A DNA stretch of 24,014 nt from Planctomycetota bacterium (GTDB lineage Bacteria; Planctomycetota; Planctomycetia; Pirellulales; Pirellulaceae), in the NCBI GenBank assembly GCA_026692885.1, contig JAPLNJ010000768.1, forward strand, positions 1-24,014, given 5' to 3'. Shown here piece by piece: positions 1 through 7,991 of the stretch; within the stretch, counting starts at the first letter, position 1, and each line of letters opens with the position of its first letter. The translations under genes and the position numbers were made by a program. Under the pieces are notes generated by a model. That model was not told the origin of the DNA and did no database searches. It saw only the letters and a program-made list of their open reading frames with translations.

Positions 1-106
1 CCCCGAAACATCGGGCCGAAGTGCCAATCCGTCCTACGGTCAAACTACGGACTTGTTCTTTTCCAGCCACGTACAATGCGCCACGTTCCGAGCAGGGCCC
101 GCCAAA

Positions 107-138
107 GCCTTGATCGGAACCTTGCGAAATGCTGGCAG
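107..138 (+). repeat. Copy of intergenic motif GCCTTGATC..TTGCGAAA
   Basis: The stretch starting GCCTTGATCGGAACCTTGCG recurs in the same orientation at 246-279 with a few changes, and in inverted orientation at about 396-416. Three copies within 320 bp indicate a repeat family. The 107 copy has no partner of its own and lies outside the 181-690 segment. No function can be assigned. Confidence 0.55.
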
Positions 139-236
139 CCCCCCACGTGAATGGCCGCAGGTGGTCCTATCCGCAAGTGGCGGTAGTAACGCCCACGAAA
201 TAACTTCCCCGTTTGTTCTGGGGGTGTCGCGAATCC

Positions 237-422
237 CGGCCGCAGGCCTTGATCATAAGGTTGCGAAAAACGCTAGCAGCAGGGGGTCAGGGTGGCTGGG
301 GCAGAGTGCAGCGATGCCCCAGAAACCGGGTACTGGGGCTTCGCTTAGGCTCAGCCGCCAGCCACCCGGACCGTGGCCAGCACCGACAGCAGTGCGCAAC
401 CTTACGATCAAGGCTCCGGCCG
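237..422. repeat. Nested palindrome, three stems, about 186 bp
   Basis: Three stems nest inside one another. The outer arms are 237-264 and 396-422, nearly matching over 27-28 bases with one gap. The middle arms, GGGTGGCTGG at 290-299 and CCAGCCACCC at 358-367, are perfect. The inner arms are 310-322 and 333-345, 13 bp with one mismatch around a 10-base loop. As single-stranded DNA or RNA it would fold into one long hairpin. I recall similar GGGTGGCTGGGGC-type palindromes from other Planctomycetota, but cannot check here. Confidence 0.65.
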
Positions 423-494
423 CAACTGGTGAATGGCCCGGCTTGCCCGGGGGATACTTCCGTTTCTTGCTACCCACACGCGGATCCCACTCCC

Positions 495-531
495 GCCTCG
501 CCCGCGGCGACTTCGCCGCCGCGGGCGAGGC
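495..531. repeat. Perfect 15-bp GC-rich hairpin
   Basis: GCCTCGCCCGCGGCG (495-509) pairs perfectly with 517-531 around a 7-base loop, and flanking CTCCC/GGGAG extends the stem with a bulge. There is no T-run on either side, so it is not a canonical intrinsic terminator. It is best read as part of the intergenic repeat mosaic. Confidence 0.6.
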
Positions 532-583
532 AGGGGAGGAAGGGGCGCGTTGGGCCGCCTGGTGGTGCGAGAAACGTGAGCCT

Positions 584-602
584 CCACGGGGCGAGCCCGT
601 GG
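584..602. repeat. 7-bp hairpin CCACGGG-loop-CCCGTGG
   Basis: CCACGGG (584-590) and CCCGTGG (596-602) form a perfect stem with a 5-base loop. It lies inside the 181-690 segment. No coding or terminator context supports a specific role. Confidence 0.45.
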
Positions 603-779
603 CATCCAACTCGCAGAACCGGAACCTTCGGCCAGCGATCAATGGCTGGCTTGTTGGAATGAGGAAGTTATTTCGTGAGCGTTGCTACGGCGTGGATCAT
701 CGAAGTAAATCTGGCGGAGCATTGACAGTTCCCAACTGCCGGGTGTAGACCTTAGGCTTCACTACCTGAGGAGGAAGCC

Positions 780-3700
780 ATGACAACGACCGCCGTCCGT
801 GTGTGTTGCGGCCTAGGGTGGGCAACGGCATTCGCATTCATCCTGGTCACGAGATCTGTGGCGACTGAGTCCACGCTTGCCGACCCCGCCGCGCCGAGCG
901 CCTCCCCCAGGGCCTTGGGGCCGGCCGCAGGGACGGCTGGTTATGCGCAGGCAGTCCGACAGGATAACCCGGTCGCCTGGTGGCGGTTTCAGGATCCGGC
1001 TGGTGCGGACGGCGCGGAGGCGAAAGACGAAACAGGGACCCACTCCGGTACGTTCCGGGGCGGCGTCACGCTGGAGGTCGGTCCGCCGGGAATCGGCGGC
1101 AAGGCGGCGAAGTTCGACGGCAGGACCGCGTACGTGGACGTCCCCAACCACCAGGATTTCGCGCTGCACAACCTCTCCGTCGAATGCTGGTTCCGCTCGA
1201 CGCAGGTTTGGACGGAACCCAACTGGCCAGCGAGCGCGACGCTGATCAGCAAAGGAACGGAGGGAGCCGGGTCCAGCGACTGGGTGCTGCTCGGCGGTGC
1301 AGCGGAAGGTCGGCAGGGCTGCGTCATCGCCCGGCCCGGTCCCAAGGGTGGGCCTGACGTTGTCGTTGCGTCGCCCGACGGCCTGAATGACGACCAATGG
1401 CATCACCTGGTCTGGACCCGCTCCACGGCAGGCGTGAACCGACTCTTTGTCGATGGTGCCAAGGTCGCGGAGATCAGGGACAGCGGCGCGGCCATTACCA
1501 ACGATCGGCCCATCCAGCTCGGCGGCGATCCCTGGCTGGGCGGAAAGTCATTCGCCGGGACGCTGGCCGACGTGGCCGTTTACGATAAGGCCCTGGATGA
1601 GGCTCGCGTGGCCGCCCACTTTGCCGCGGTGCCGCTCCCGCCGAGGAAAGCCCGGTTGGCACTCCCGGAGGCCCGGCCGTCCCTGCCGGTCACGATGCCG
1701 GCGCGCCCGGACGGGTTCACGCCGCTATTCGATGGGAAGTCGCTCGACGGCTGGGAGGGGGACCTGAAGGTATTCCGGGTCGAGGACGGTGCCATCGTGG
1801 GCGGCAGCCTGAAGGAATCCGTCCGGGACAGCGTCTACCTCGCCACGACGCGAGAGTTCGCCGATTTTGAGTTGCACGTGAAGTTTAAGACCGTGCCGAC
1901 GAAGGGCGACGAGGCCAACGGGGGCATCCAGTTTCGCAGCCGGCGACTCCCGCAGGGCACTCAGGTAAGTGGCTACCAGGCCGACCTGGGCGTCTTCAAG
2001 AACTTTCCGCCCGGCATCTTCTGGGGGTGTCTCTTCGACAACGCCCGGCGGGATCGGATCCTGGCCGGCGATCCCCGGGCGAACGAGCCAATCGTGCGGA
2101 AGGTGGACTGGAACCAGTACGTCATCCGCACCGAGGGCCGGCACATCCGTCTTTGGCTCAACGGCCAACAGACCGTCGATTACACAGAGCAGGACGAAAA
2201 GATCCCGCAGTCAGGGATCATCGCCTTGCAGGCTCACAGCGGCCCACCTCAGGAGCTTTGGTACAAGGACATTGTCATCAAGGATCTCGCGCGGCGCGCT
2301 GACGGGGCCGCGACCCCCACGCCGACCGCCGCGGAGACTAGCGCGGGTTGGGTCAAGCACGAAAAGAACCCCGTCCTCGGCGGCGCGCTCGGGACCTGCT
2401 TCGACATCTCCCTGCTCCGCATGGGCGACACCTACCGCATGTACTTCTCCTGGCGTCCGAAGAAGAGCATCGCGCTCGTGGAGAGCCGGGATGGCGTGAC
2501 GTGGTCCGAGCCGCAGATTGTCCTCGGGCCGGAGAAGGCGACCGGCTGGGAGGACGACCTGAACCGGCCTGTCGTCGTCCCACGCGACGACGGTTATCAC
2601 CTGTGGTACACCGGCCAAGCGAAGGGCAAGTCGTGGATCGGGTACGCGACCAGCACGGACGGAAAATTGTGGAAACGCCTGAGCAACAAGCCCGTCCTGA
2701 GCGCCGACTCGCCCTGGGAGAAGGTCGCGGTGATGTGCCCTCACGTGATTTGGGACGCCGAAGCGAAGCTCTTCAAGATGTGGTACTCCGGCGGCGAGCA
2801 ATACGAACCGGACGCCATTGGCTATGCTACCAGCCCCGACGGGCTGACGTGGACGAAGCACACGGCAAACCCTGTCTTCGCCGCCGATCCCAAGTCGCCC
2901 TGGGAACAACACAAGGTCACGGCCTGCCAGGTGGTACGGTGCGGCGAGTGGTACCTGATGTTCTACATCGGCTTCTTCGACCTGCACCGGGCCCAGATCG
3001 GCATCGCGCGCTCGCGGGACGGCATCGGCGGTTGGGAGCGGCACCCGGCCAATCCGGTCATCTCGCCCGGTCTCAATCAATGGGACCACGATGCCTGCTA
3101 CAAACCCTACGCCATCTTCGACGGGAAGCAGTGGCTGCTCTGGTACAACGGCCGTCGCGGCAGCGTCGAGCAGATCGGTCTGGCGACGCACGCAGGCGAG
3201 GACCTGGGGTTCGCTGCCGCCGCACCGCGTGCTGCCGCCGCGGTGCTGAAGGCCGACGACTTCCAGCACTACATCGACGCCTTTAACGCCAGCGACCACG
3301 AACTCTACTCACAGCACGTGCCCAACGCGGCTGCCTGGGATTTCCTGAAGGACAACGTGCCGCTGCTGGATTGCCCGGACAAGGAGCTCGAGCGGACGTA
3401 CTACTTCCGCTGGTGGACCTACCGCAAGCACATCCAGCAAACGCCGGACGGCTTTGTCATCACGGAGTTCCTGCCGCAGGTCGGCTGGGCCGGCAAACAC
3501 AACACAATCAACTGCGCGGCCGGGCACCACCTCCGCGAAGGGCGTTGGCTGCGCGACCCGCAGTACCTGGACGACTATGCCACGTTCTGGCTGCGCCAAG
3601 GCGGCGCGGTGCGGAGCTACTCGTTCTGGATCGCCGATTCGCTTGTTCAGCGCGCCGCGGTTACGGGCGACACGCGGTTGGCTGTGGACCTCCTGCCGGA

Positions 3701-4775
3701 GCTGATCGCCAATTACCAGGGCTGGGAGCAGGACCGACTCGACGCGAGCGGTCTGTTCTGGCAAGTCGACGATCGCGACGGCATGGAAGTGTCCCTCAGC
3801 GGCGCCTTGCATCCCCAGCATCAGGGCTGCCGCGCCACGATCAACAGCTACCAGTACGGGGACGCGCTGGCCATTGCGCACCTCGCCGATCTGGCGGGTC
3901 AGGCCGATGTGGCGCGCGTGTATCGCGACAAGGCTGCGAAACTGAAGCAACTCGTGCTGGAGAAACTGTGGGACGCCGACGCGCAGTTCTTCAAAGTCCT
4001 TCCGCGCGGCACAGAGGTCCTGTCGGATGCCCGCGAGTTGCACGGCTTCACGCCGTGGTACTTTAACCTCCCGGACGCCGAGCAGTCGGTTGCCTGGAAG
4101 CAACTGGTGGACCCGCAGGGCTTCGCCGCGCCGTTTGGGCCGACCACGGCTGAGCAACGCCACCCCAAGTTCGCACTGTCCTACCAGGGACACGAATGCC
4201 AGTGGAACGGGCCGAGCTGGCCGTTCGCGACGTCGATCACACTGACGGCCCTGGCCAATCTCCTGAACGACTACCCGCAGGACGCGGTGACCCGTCAGCA
4301 CTACTTCGACCTGCTCCGGATTTACGCGACCTCGCACCGCCTGAAATGCGACGACGGCAGCTGGGTTCCGTGGATCGACGAAAACCTGAATCCATTGACG
4401 GGCGACTGGATCTCCCGGACACGGCTGAAGAGCTGGAAGAACGGAACGTGGGATGCCGGCAAGGGCGGCGAAGAGCGGGGTAAAGACTACAACCACTCGA
4501 CGTTCTGCGATCTTGTGATCACGGGGCTGATCGGGTTGCGCCCGCGCGCCGATCAGACGGTCGAAGTCAACCCGCTGGTGCCGGAGGGCCGCTGGGACTG
4601 GTTCTGTCTGGATCACGTGGCCTACCACGGCCGGATGCTGACGATCTTGTACGATCGAACGGGCGCGAAGTACGGCCGCGGCCAGGGCCTGCGCGTGTTC
4701 GCGGACGGAAAGGAAATCGCCGCCTCCGAGAAACTGGGACGCGTGACCGGCGAACTCACTCAGGTTCAGCCCTGA
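780..4775 (+). CDS. Secreted LamG / DUF1080 / beta-propeller / (alpha/alpha)6 glycosidase-like fusion
   Basis: A 1331-residue exported protein, probably binding and cleaving polysaccharide or oligosaccharide outside the cytoplasm. The ATG follows AGGAGG at an ideal distance, and residues 1-28 look like a Sec signal peptide. Domains visible in order: a LamG/concanavalin-like domain (about 60-285; NPVAWWRFQD, LFVDG, ADVAVYDKALDEARVAAHF); a 3-keto-disaccharide hydrolase (DUF1080) domain (about 311-502; GFTPLFDGKSLDGWEG, YKDIVIKDL); a five-bladed GH43/GH130-like propeller (about 525-808; repeated WYTG-, MWYSGG- and IGYATS-type strands); and a C-terminal helical domain resembling GH63/MGH1-like hydrolases (about 825-1331; WNGPSWPFATSITL, NHSTFCDLVITGLIGLRP). 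The families are recognised from motifs; substrate and activity are not known. Long frames on the opposite strand are shadows. Nothing appears truncated or frameshifted. Confidence 0.93.
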   Translation: MTTTAVRVCCGLGWATAFAFILVTRSVATESTLADPAAPSASPRALGPAAGTAGYAQAVRQDNPVAWWRFQDPAGADGAEAKDETGTHSGTFRGGVTLEVGPPGIGGKAAKFDGRTAYVDVPNHQDFALHNLSVECWFRSTQVWTEPNWPASATLISKGTEGAGSSDWVLLGGAAEGRQGCVIARPGPKGGPDVVVASPDGLNDDQWHHLVWTRSTAGVNRLFVDGAKVAEIRDSGAAITNDRPIQLGGDPWLGGKSFAGTLADVAVYDKALDEARVAAHFAAVPLPPRKARLALPEARPSLPVTMPARPDGFTPLFDGKSLDGWEGDLKVFRVEDGAIVGGSLKESVRDSVYLATTREFADFELHVKFKTVPTKGDEANGGIQFRSRRLPQGTQVSGYQADLGVFKNFPPGIFWGCLFDNARRDRILAGDPRANEPIVRKVDWNQYVIRTEGRHIRLWLNGQQTVDYTEQDEKIPQSGIIALQAHSGPPQELWYKDIVIKDLARRADGAATPTPTAAETSAGWVKHEKNPVLGGALGTCFDISLLRMGDTYRMYFSWRPKKSIALVESRDGVTWSEPQIVLGPEKATGWEDDLNRPVVVPRDDGYHLWYTGQAKGKSWIGYATSTDGKLWKRLSNKPVLSADSPWEKVAVMCPHVIWDAEAKLFKMWYSGGEQYEPDAIGYATSPDGLTWTKHTANPVFAADPKSPWEQHKVTACQVVRCGEWYLMFYIGFFDLHRAQIGIARSRDGIGGWERHPANPVISPGLNQWDHDACYKPYAIFDGKQWLLWYNGRRGSVEQIGLATHAGEDLGFAAAAPRAAAAVLKADDFQHYIDAFNASDHELYSQHVPNAAAWDFLKDNVPLLDCPDKELERTYYFRWWTYRKHIQQTPDGFVITEFLPQVGWAGKHNTINCAAGHHLREGRWLRDPQYLDDYATFWLRQGGAVRSYSFWIADSLVQRAAVTGDTRLAVDLLPELIANYQGWEQDRLDASGLFWQVDDRDGMEVSLSGALHPQHQGCRATINSYQYGDALAIAHLADLAGQADVARVYRDKAAKLKQLVLEKLWDADAQFFKVLPRGTEVLSDARELHGFTPWYFNLPDAEQSVAWKQLVDPQGFAAPFGPTTAEQRHPKFALSYQGHECQWNGPSWPFATSITLTALANLLNDYPQDAVTRQHYFDLLRIYATSHRLKCDDGSWVPWIDENLNPLTGDWISRTRLKSWKNGTWDAGKGGEERGKDYNHSTFCDLVITGLIGLRPRADQTVEVNPLVPEGRWDWFCLDHVAYHGRMLTILYDRTGAKYGRGQGLRVFADGKEIAASEKLGRVTGELTQVQP

Positions 4776-4821
4776 GCAGCACTGCTGTGAACAGCTGGCG
4801 GTTGTCCAAGTCCTCGATTTT

Positions 4822-4934
4822 TCTCGTTCCGACGCGCTGCGTCGAAACGCAAACCACGGACGCTCTGCGTCCCCTGGGCAGACGACGCGGAGCGTCAAAA
4901 CACTTGCGTTCCCACGCGGAGCGAGGGAACGAGA
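4822..4934. repeat. Palindromic intergenic repeat (the 'RSAWER' type)
   Basis: Arms 4822-4852 and 4904-4934 agree at 25 of 31 bases when one is reverse-complemented (outer TCTCGTTCC, inner AACGCAA). Between them GGACGCTCTGCGTCC (4858-4872) forms a perfect 6-bp hairpin, and GACGC-GGA-GCGTC forms another. Read on the minus strand it encodes FPRSAWERK and TQRVGTR, strings I recall as translated repeat in many spurious planctomycete proteins. It fills most of the gap between the two carbohydrate-active genes and ends 15 bp before the next ATG. Confidence 0.7.
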
Positions 4935-4949
4935 GAACCGGAATCGACC

Positions 4950-7062
4950 ATGCAACACCTCTGCCAAACAAGACTCACCCGGACGGCGTTCGTGCTCATC
5001 GGCATCAGCCTGCTCACCACCGCCAGCGTGCGCGGCGCGGAACCGAAGGAATTCACGAATTCCATCGGCATGAAACTCGTGCGGATCGAGCCGGGCAACT
5101 TCCTGATGGGACAGGACGGCCCGGCGGCCGATTACCATACGACCAAGCATCCCGCGAAGTTCGACGATGCCGACTGGGACGAGAAGCCGGCGCATCAAGT
5201 CACGATCACCCAGCCGTTTTACATGGCGGCGACGGAGGTGACGCTGGGGCAGTTTCGCAACTTCGATCCCGACTTCCGCAAGCACGATTCCGACGCGGAT
5301 GCGGCTCTGCAGGGCATCCGTTGGACGCAGGCCGTGACGTTTTGCGAGTGGTTGTCGAGGAAGGAGGGCCGGACCTATCGCCTGCCGACCGAGGCGGAGT
5401 GGGAGTACGCCTGCCGGGCGGGCACGACCACGCTCTTCCACACCGGTGATTCGCTGCCGGCGGGTTTTCACAAGTGGTTCGGCGATCTCGGCTTCCGCGA
5501 ACGGTATTTTCCCGAGGGCCAGCTGCCGGTCGAATACCGCGTAGAACAAGGAAAGCCTGCGTTGCGCGTCGCGCAGACACCGGCGAATGCGTGGGGGCTG
5601 TGCGACATGCACGGCAACCTCGCCGAGTGGTGTCTCGACTGGTACGGCCCCTACGAGGCCGGCGACCAGACCGATCCGTTGGGGCGCAGCGACGGCGATT
5701 TTCGCGTCATCCGCGGTGGCAGCCATTCGGTCTTCACGCGTATGCTGCGCTCCGCCAATCGCAGCGGCTGGCTGCCGGAGGCGAGCAGCGGGAAGATCGG
5801 TTTCCGCGTGGTCCGCGCTGAACTCCCGCGCGGACGGATGTTGCCGCCCCCGCCGTCGCCGTCGCCCCAGGTGGATCAAAGCCTGGTCAAGATTCCTCTG
5901 CTGCCCGCGGACGTGCCGTTCTTCTCCGGGCCGAAACCGTTCGTGAGGATTCCGCCCAACTCGGCCGGTCCGCTGTTCTCCTGGCACAACCACAGCCCGG
6001 CCATCACCGAGTGCCCGAACGGCGACCTGCTCGCCGTGTGGTATTCGTGCGTGGACGAAGCCGGCAGCGAGTTGAACAACCTCGCCAGCCGTTTGCGCCG
6101 CGGCGCGACCGAGTGGGAACCGGCTACGCCGTTTTGGGACGGCCCGGACGTGAACGATCACGCGCCGAAACTCTGGTGGGACGGTGAACAGACGCTCTAC
6201 CATTTCGCGCGCGGCTGCAACGAGAACGTCGTGCGGACCTCAATGGACAACGGTGCGACGTGGTGTGCGGACCTCCACGGACAACGGCGCGACGTGGTCG
6301 AAAGCCCGCGTGCTCCAGCCGTGTGGCGAATTTGGCAACCAGCTCATCCGCACTCGCGAAGGTTATCTGGTCATCACTCATGATTCCCGACAGGTCAGCC
6401 TGGTCATCAGCCGCGATGGCGGACAGACGTGGACTTACAATGACGTCGCACACCGCACCAGCGACTTCCGGCCCGGCGGCCAGGGTTTTCGTTATCCCGG
6501 CATTCACGCGCCCCTCGTGCAGCTCGCGGATGGCCGCCTGATGACGATCAGCCGCAACGACTCGCCGGAGGACCAGGCCAAGTTTGGGTTCAAGACGCCG
6601 ATCAGCTACAGCAGCGACTGGGGCAAGACGTGGACCTATGCGGCCTCGGATTTTCCCGCCATCAGCAGCGTGCAACGCCAGGTGCTGATGCGGTTGCGCG
6701 AGGGACCGCTGCTGCTGTGCTCGTTCACCGACCAGCGCCGCGACTGGAACCAGCGGAAGGGGTTGACGTTCCAGGCGGCGGATGGCAGCCAGTTCACCGG
6801 CTACGGCCTGTTTGCTGCGATCTCTTTCGACGAGGGCCAGACGTGGCCGATGCGTAAGGTCATCACGCCGGGTGGACCTGAACGCAAGGCGCTCTCGATC
6901 GACCGCAGTGAATTCACGATCAGCGCCACGCTGGCCGAGTCCGGCGGTTATCTCGCCGCCTGCCAGACGCGCGACGGAAGGCTGCAGTTGATCACCAGCA
7001 AGAACCACTACGTTTTCAACCTGGCGTGGCTAAAGCAACTGCCACCGCCACCGAGCAAGTGA
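4950..7062 (+). pseudogene. SUMF1-sialidase fusion, frameshifted by a 34-bp duplication
   Basis: The first frame opens at ATG 4950 with a signal peptide (cleavage near residue 30, after VRGA). A SUMF1/formylglycine-enzyme-like domain follows (about 35-292; NSIGMKLVRIEPGNFLMG, TYRLPTEAEWEYACR, GNLAEWCLDWYGPY, KIGFRVVRAEL), then a Pro-rich linker and the start of a sialidase/BNR domain. At 6231-6298 a 34-bp tandem duplication shifts the frame, and the original frame ends at 6383 in nonsense. The sialidase continues in the +1 frame to 7062, with Asp-boxes SRDGGQTW, SSDWGKTW and SFDEGQTW. Removing one 34-bp copy restores one 692-residue protein. The SUMF1 domain lacks the two cysteines expected near its C-terminus (GGSHSVFTRMLRSANRSG), so formylglycine-generating activity is unlikely. 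Whether the frameshift is real or an assembly error is open. Confidence 0.85.
6231..6298 (+). repeat. Imperfect 34-bp tandem duplication inside the sialidase
   Basis: 6231-6264 and 6265-6298 match at 31 of 34 bases. Each unit encodes VRTS-M/T-DNGATW, a complete sialidase Asp-box. Two of the three differences are third-codon changes and the third swaps Met for Thr. Because 34 is not a multiple of three, the downstream part of the gene is thrown out of frame. Confidence 0.9.
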
Positions 7063-7116
7063 ACGCAGGGCAGTGGGTGGTGGTACGATTCCACCAGGAA
7101 ACCTGCTCTGCCACCA

Positions 7117-7260
7117 GGTTGCGTCCTTCATCGCCGTGGATGCAACCGACACCACGACGTACTTCTTGTCGGGCAGCGCGATAACCTTGGCCCCCGTTGC
7201 TTCCATGAGCAGGGGGTTCGCGATAAGATACTCGCTCGTCCGCCTGGAACGTACGCGAAT
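7117..7260 (-). pseudogene. Possible remnant of a minus-strand protein gene
   Basis: On the minus strand, about 7260 down to 7117 reads as protein-like sequence (EYLIANPLLMEATGAKVI, then ALPDKKYVVVSVASTAMKDA), with alternating hydrophobic strands and balanced composition, unlike the Arg/Pro-rich shadow frames. The frame then degenerates into low-complexity text before the sialidase end, and has no convincing start or ribosome site. I suspect a fragment of a small exported planctomycete protein but cannot name the family. It could be a chance open frame. Confidence 0.35.
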
Positions 7261-7296
7261 GGGTGGCTGGTTTTGGACGACTGCAGGAGCGGTGCG

Positions 7297-7926
7297 GTGT
7301 ACTACCTGTGTCAGCATTTCGGGGTCGTGGTTGGTGCCGTATCCGGTGTGCTGGCGGCGGGTGGCAAGCGGATCGACTTATTTGGGGTTGTCGTGCTGGG
7401 CCTCGTCACCGCTTTGGGTGGCGGAACTCTTCGCGACGCAGTTCTCGGCCCCGATCCGGCCCTTGGCACTTCCGCGGTGTTCTGGATTCGTGACGCCAAC
7501 TACGTCGTGACGGCGACGGTGGCTTCGGTGGCCATGTTCTTCATCGCTCGGCTTTGGACGATGCCCCACAAACTGCTGGCGGTTGCCGATGCTTTCGGGC
7601 TGGCCTCGTTCACGATCCTCGGTGCGAGTAAAGCCGTCGCCTTTGGGGTGGGCAGCGTGAATGTCGTGTTCCTGGGCGTCATCACCGGGGTTGCCGGTGG
7701 CATCGTCCGGGATGTATTGGTCGGAGAGATCCCCCTGGTCTTCCGCCCGGAAACCCATCTCTACGCCACCGCAGCATTCGCGGGTGCGACGGTGTACGTG
7801 TTGCTGGAGGCCTGGCTTCCGGGAAATGCGGCGGGCGGTTTTGTCGGGGCTGGGATCACGCTCACCCTGCGTTTGGTGTCGATTCAGTGGAAACTGTCTT
7901 TGCCTGTCTTCAGAGCCGAGTCGTAG
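7297..7926 (+). CDS. TRIC / UPF0126 family membrane protein (YadS/YicG-like)
   Basis: A membrane protein of the bacterial trimeric intracellular cation channel family, likely conducting potassium across the inner membrane; physiological role unknown. It has the internal duplication expected of the family, each half about three membrane helices, with GGGTLRD (41-47) and GGIVRD (134-139) as the matching motifs and DLFGVVVLGLVTALGG and VGEIPLVFRPE around them. I chose the GTG at 7297: AGGAG at 7285-7289 lies seven bases upstream, and the resulting 209 residues match the family's usual length. A TTG eight codons earlier is the alternative. It converges on the minus-strand CRTAC1 gene and has no operon partner. 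Confidence 0.88.
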   Translation: MYYLCQHFGVVVGAVSGVLAAGGKRIDLFGVVVLGLVTALGGGTLRDAVLGPDPALGTSAVFWIRDANYVVTATVASVAMFFIARLWTMPHKLLAVADAFGLASFTILGASKAVAFGVGSVNVVFLGVITGVAGGIVRDVLVGEIPLVFRPETHLYATAAFAGATVYVLLEAWLPGNAAGGFVGAGITLTLRLVSIQWKLSLPVFRAES

Positions 7927-7961
7927 GCTATCTGTGTGTCTCCGACGCAGCGCTTAGCGAA

Positions 7962-7975
7962 GTCTCCGCGGAGAC
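7962..7975. other. 14-bp perfect palindrome between convergent genes
   Basis: GTCTCCGCGGAGAC is self-complementary and sits in the 65-bp gap between the TRIC gene stop (7926) and the CRTAC1 gene stop (7992). The position would suit a bidirectional terminator, but it lacks a loop and T-tract, so the role is uncertain. Confidence 0.3.
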
Positions 7976-7991
7976 GCGGAAGAGAAGAAGC

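Larger units (their letters stand above)
181..690. repeat. 510-bp segment with 30-bp inverted-repeat ends (MITE-like)
   Basis: Positions 181-210 and the reverse complement of 661-690 agree at 26 of 30 bases (core CACGAAATAACTTCC at the left end). Inside lie a nested palindrome and two GC-rich hairpins, and no gene. Terminal inverted repeats, dense internal structure and no coding capacity fit a non-autonomous, miniature transposon-like or REP-like composite. I see no clear target-site duplication outside the ends. The end sequence recurs once more at 12470-12506, so it belongs to a dispersed family. It could instead be two independent copies of that repeat lying in opposite orientation. Confidence 0.5.
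1..779. other. Geneless region rich in palindromes
   Basis: I see no credible gene here. Reading frames exist on both strands, but their products are Arg/Pro/Gly-rich, overlap one another and follow the inverted repeats, which is typical of GC-rich palindromic DNA. What the region does hold is listed separately: a 32-bp motif copy (107-138), a 510-bp segment with inverted-repeat ends (181-690), a nested palindrome (237-422) and two strong hairpins (495-531, 584-602). The last 80 bp before 780 presumably carry the promoter of the next gene, but I cannot pick out convincing -35/-10 boxes. A strong Shine-Dalgarno (AGGAGG, 770-775) sits just before the ATG at 780. Confidence 0.7.

Noticed and set aside
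53..748. 231-codon frame in the 5' region
   Set aside because: It translates straight through palindromes and an inverted-repeat segment, has no ribosome site, and the opposite strand gives equally long frames.
3309..6203. 964-codon open frame on the minus strand
   Set aside because: It lies antisense to two recognisable genes and a repeat, is Arg/Ala/Val-rich without motifs, and is the expected shadow in GC-rich coding DNA.
7073..7510. 145-codon plus-strand frame before the TRIC gene
   Set aside because: It overlaps the TRIC coding region in another frame and has no domain or ribosome site.
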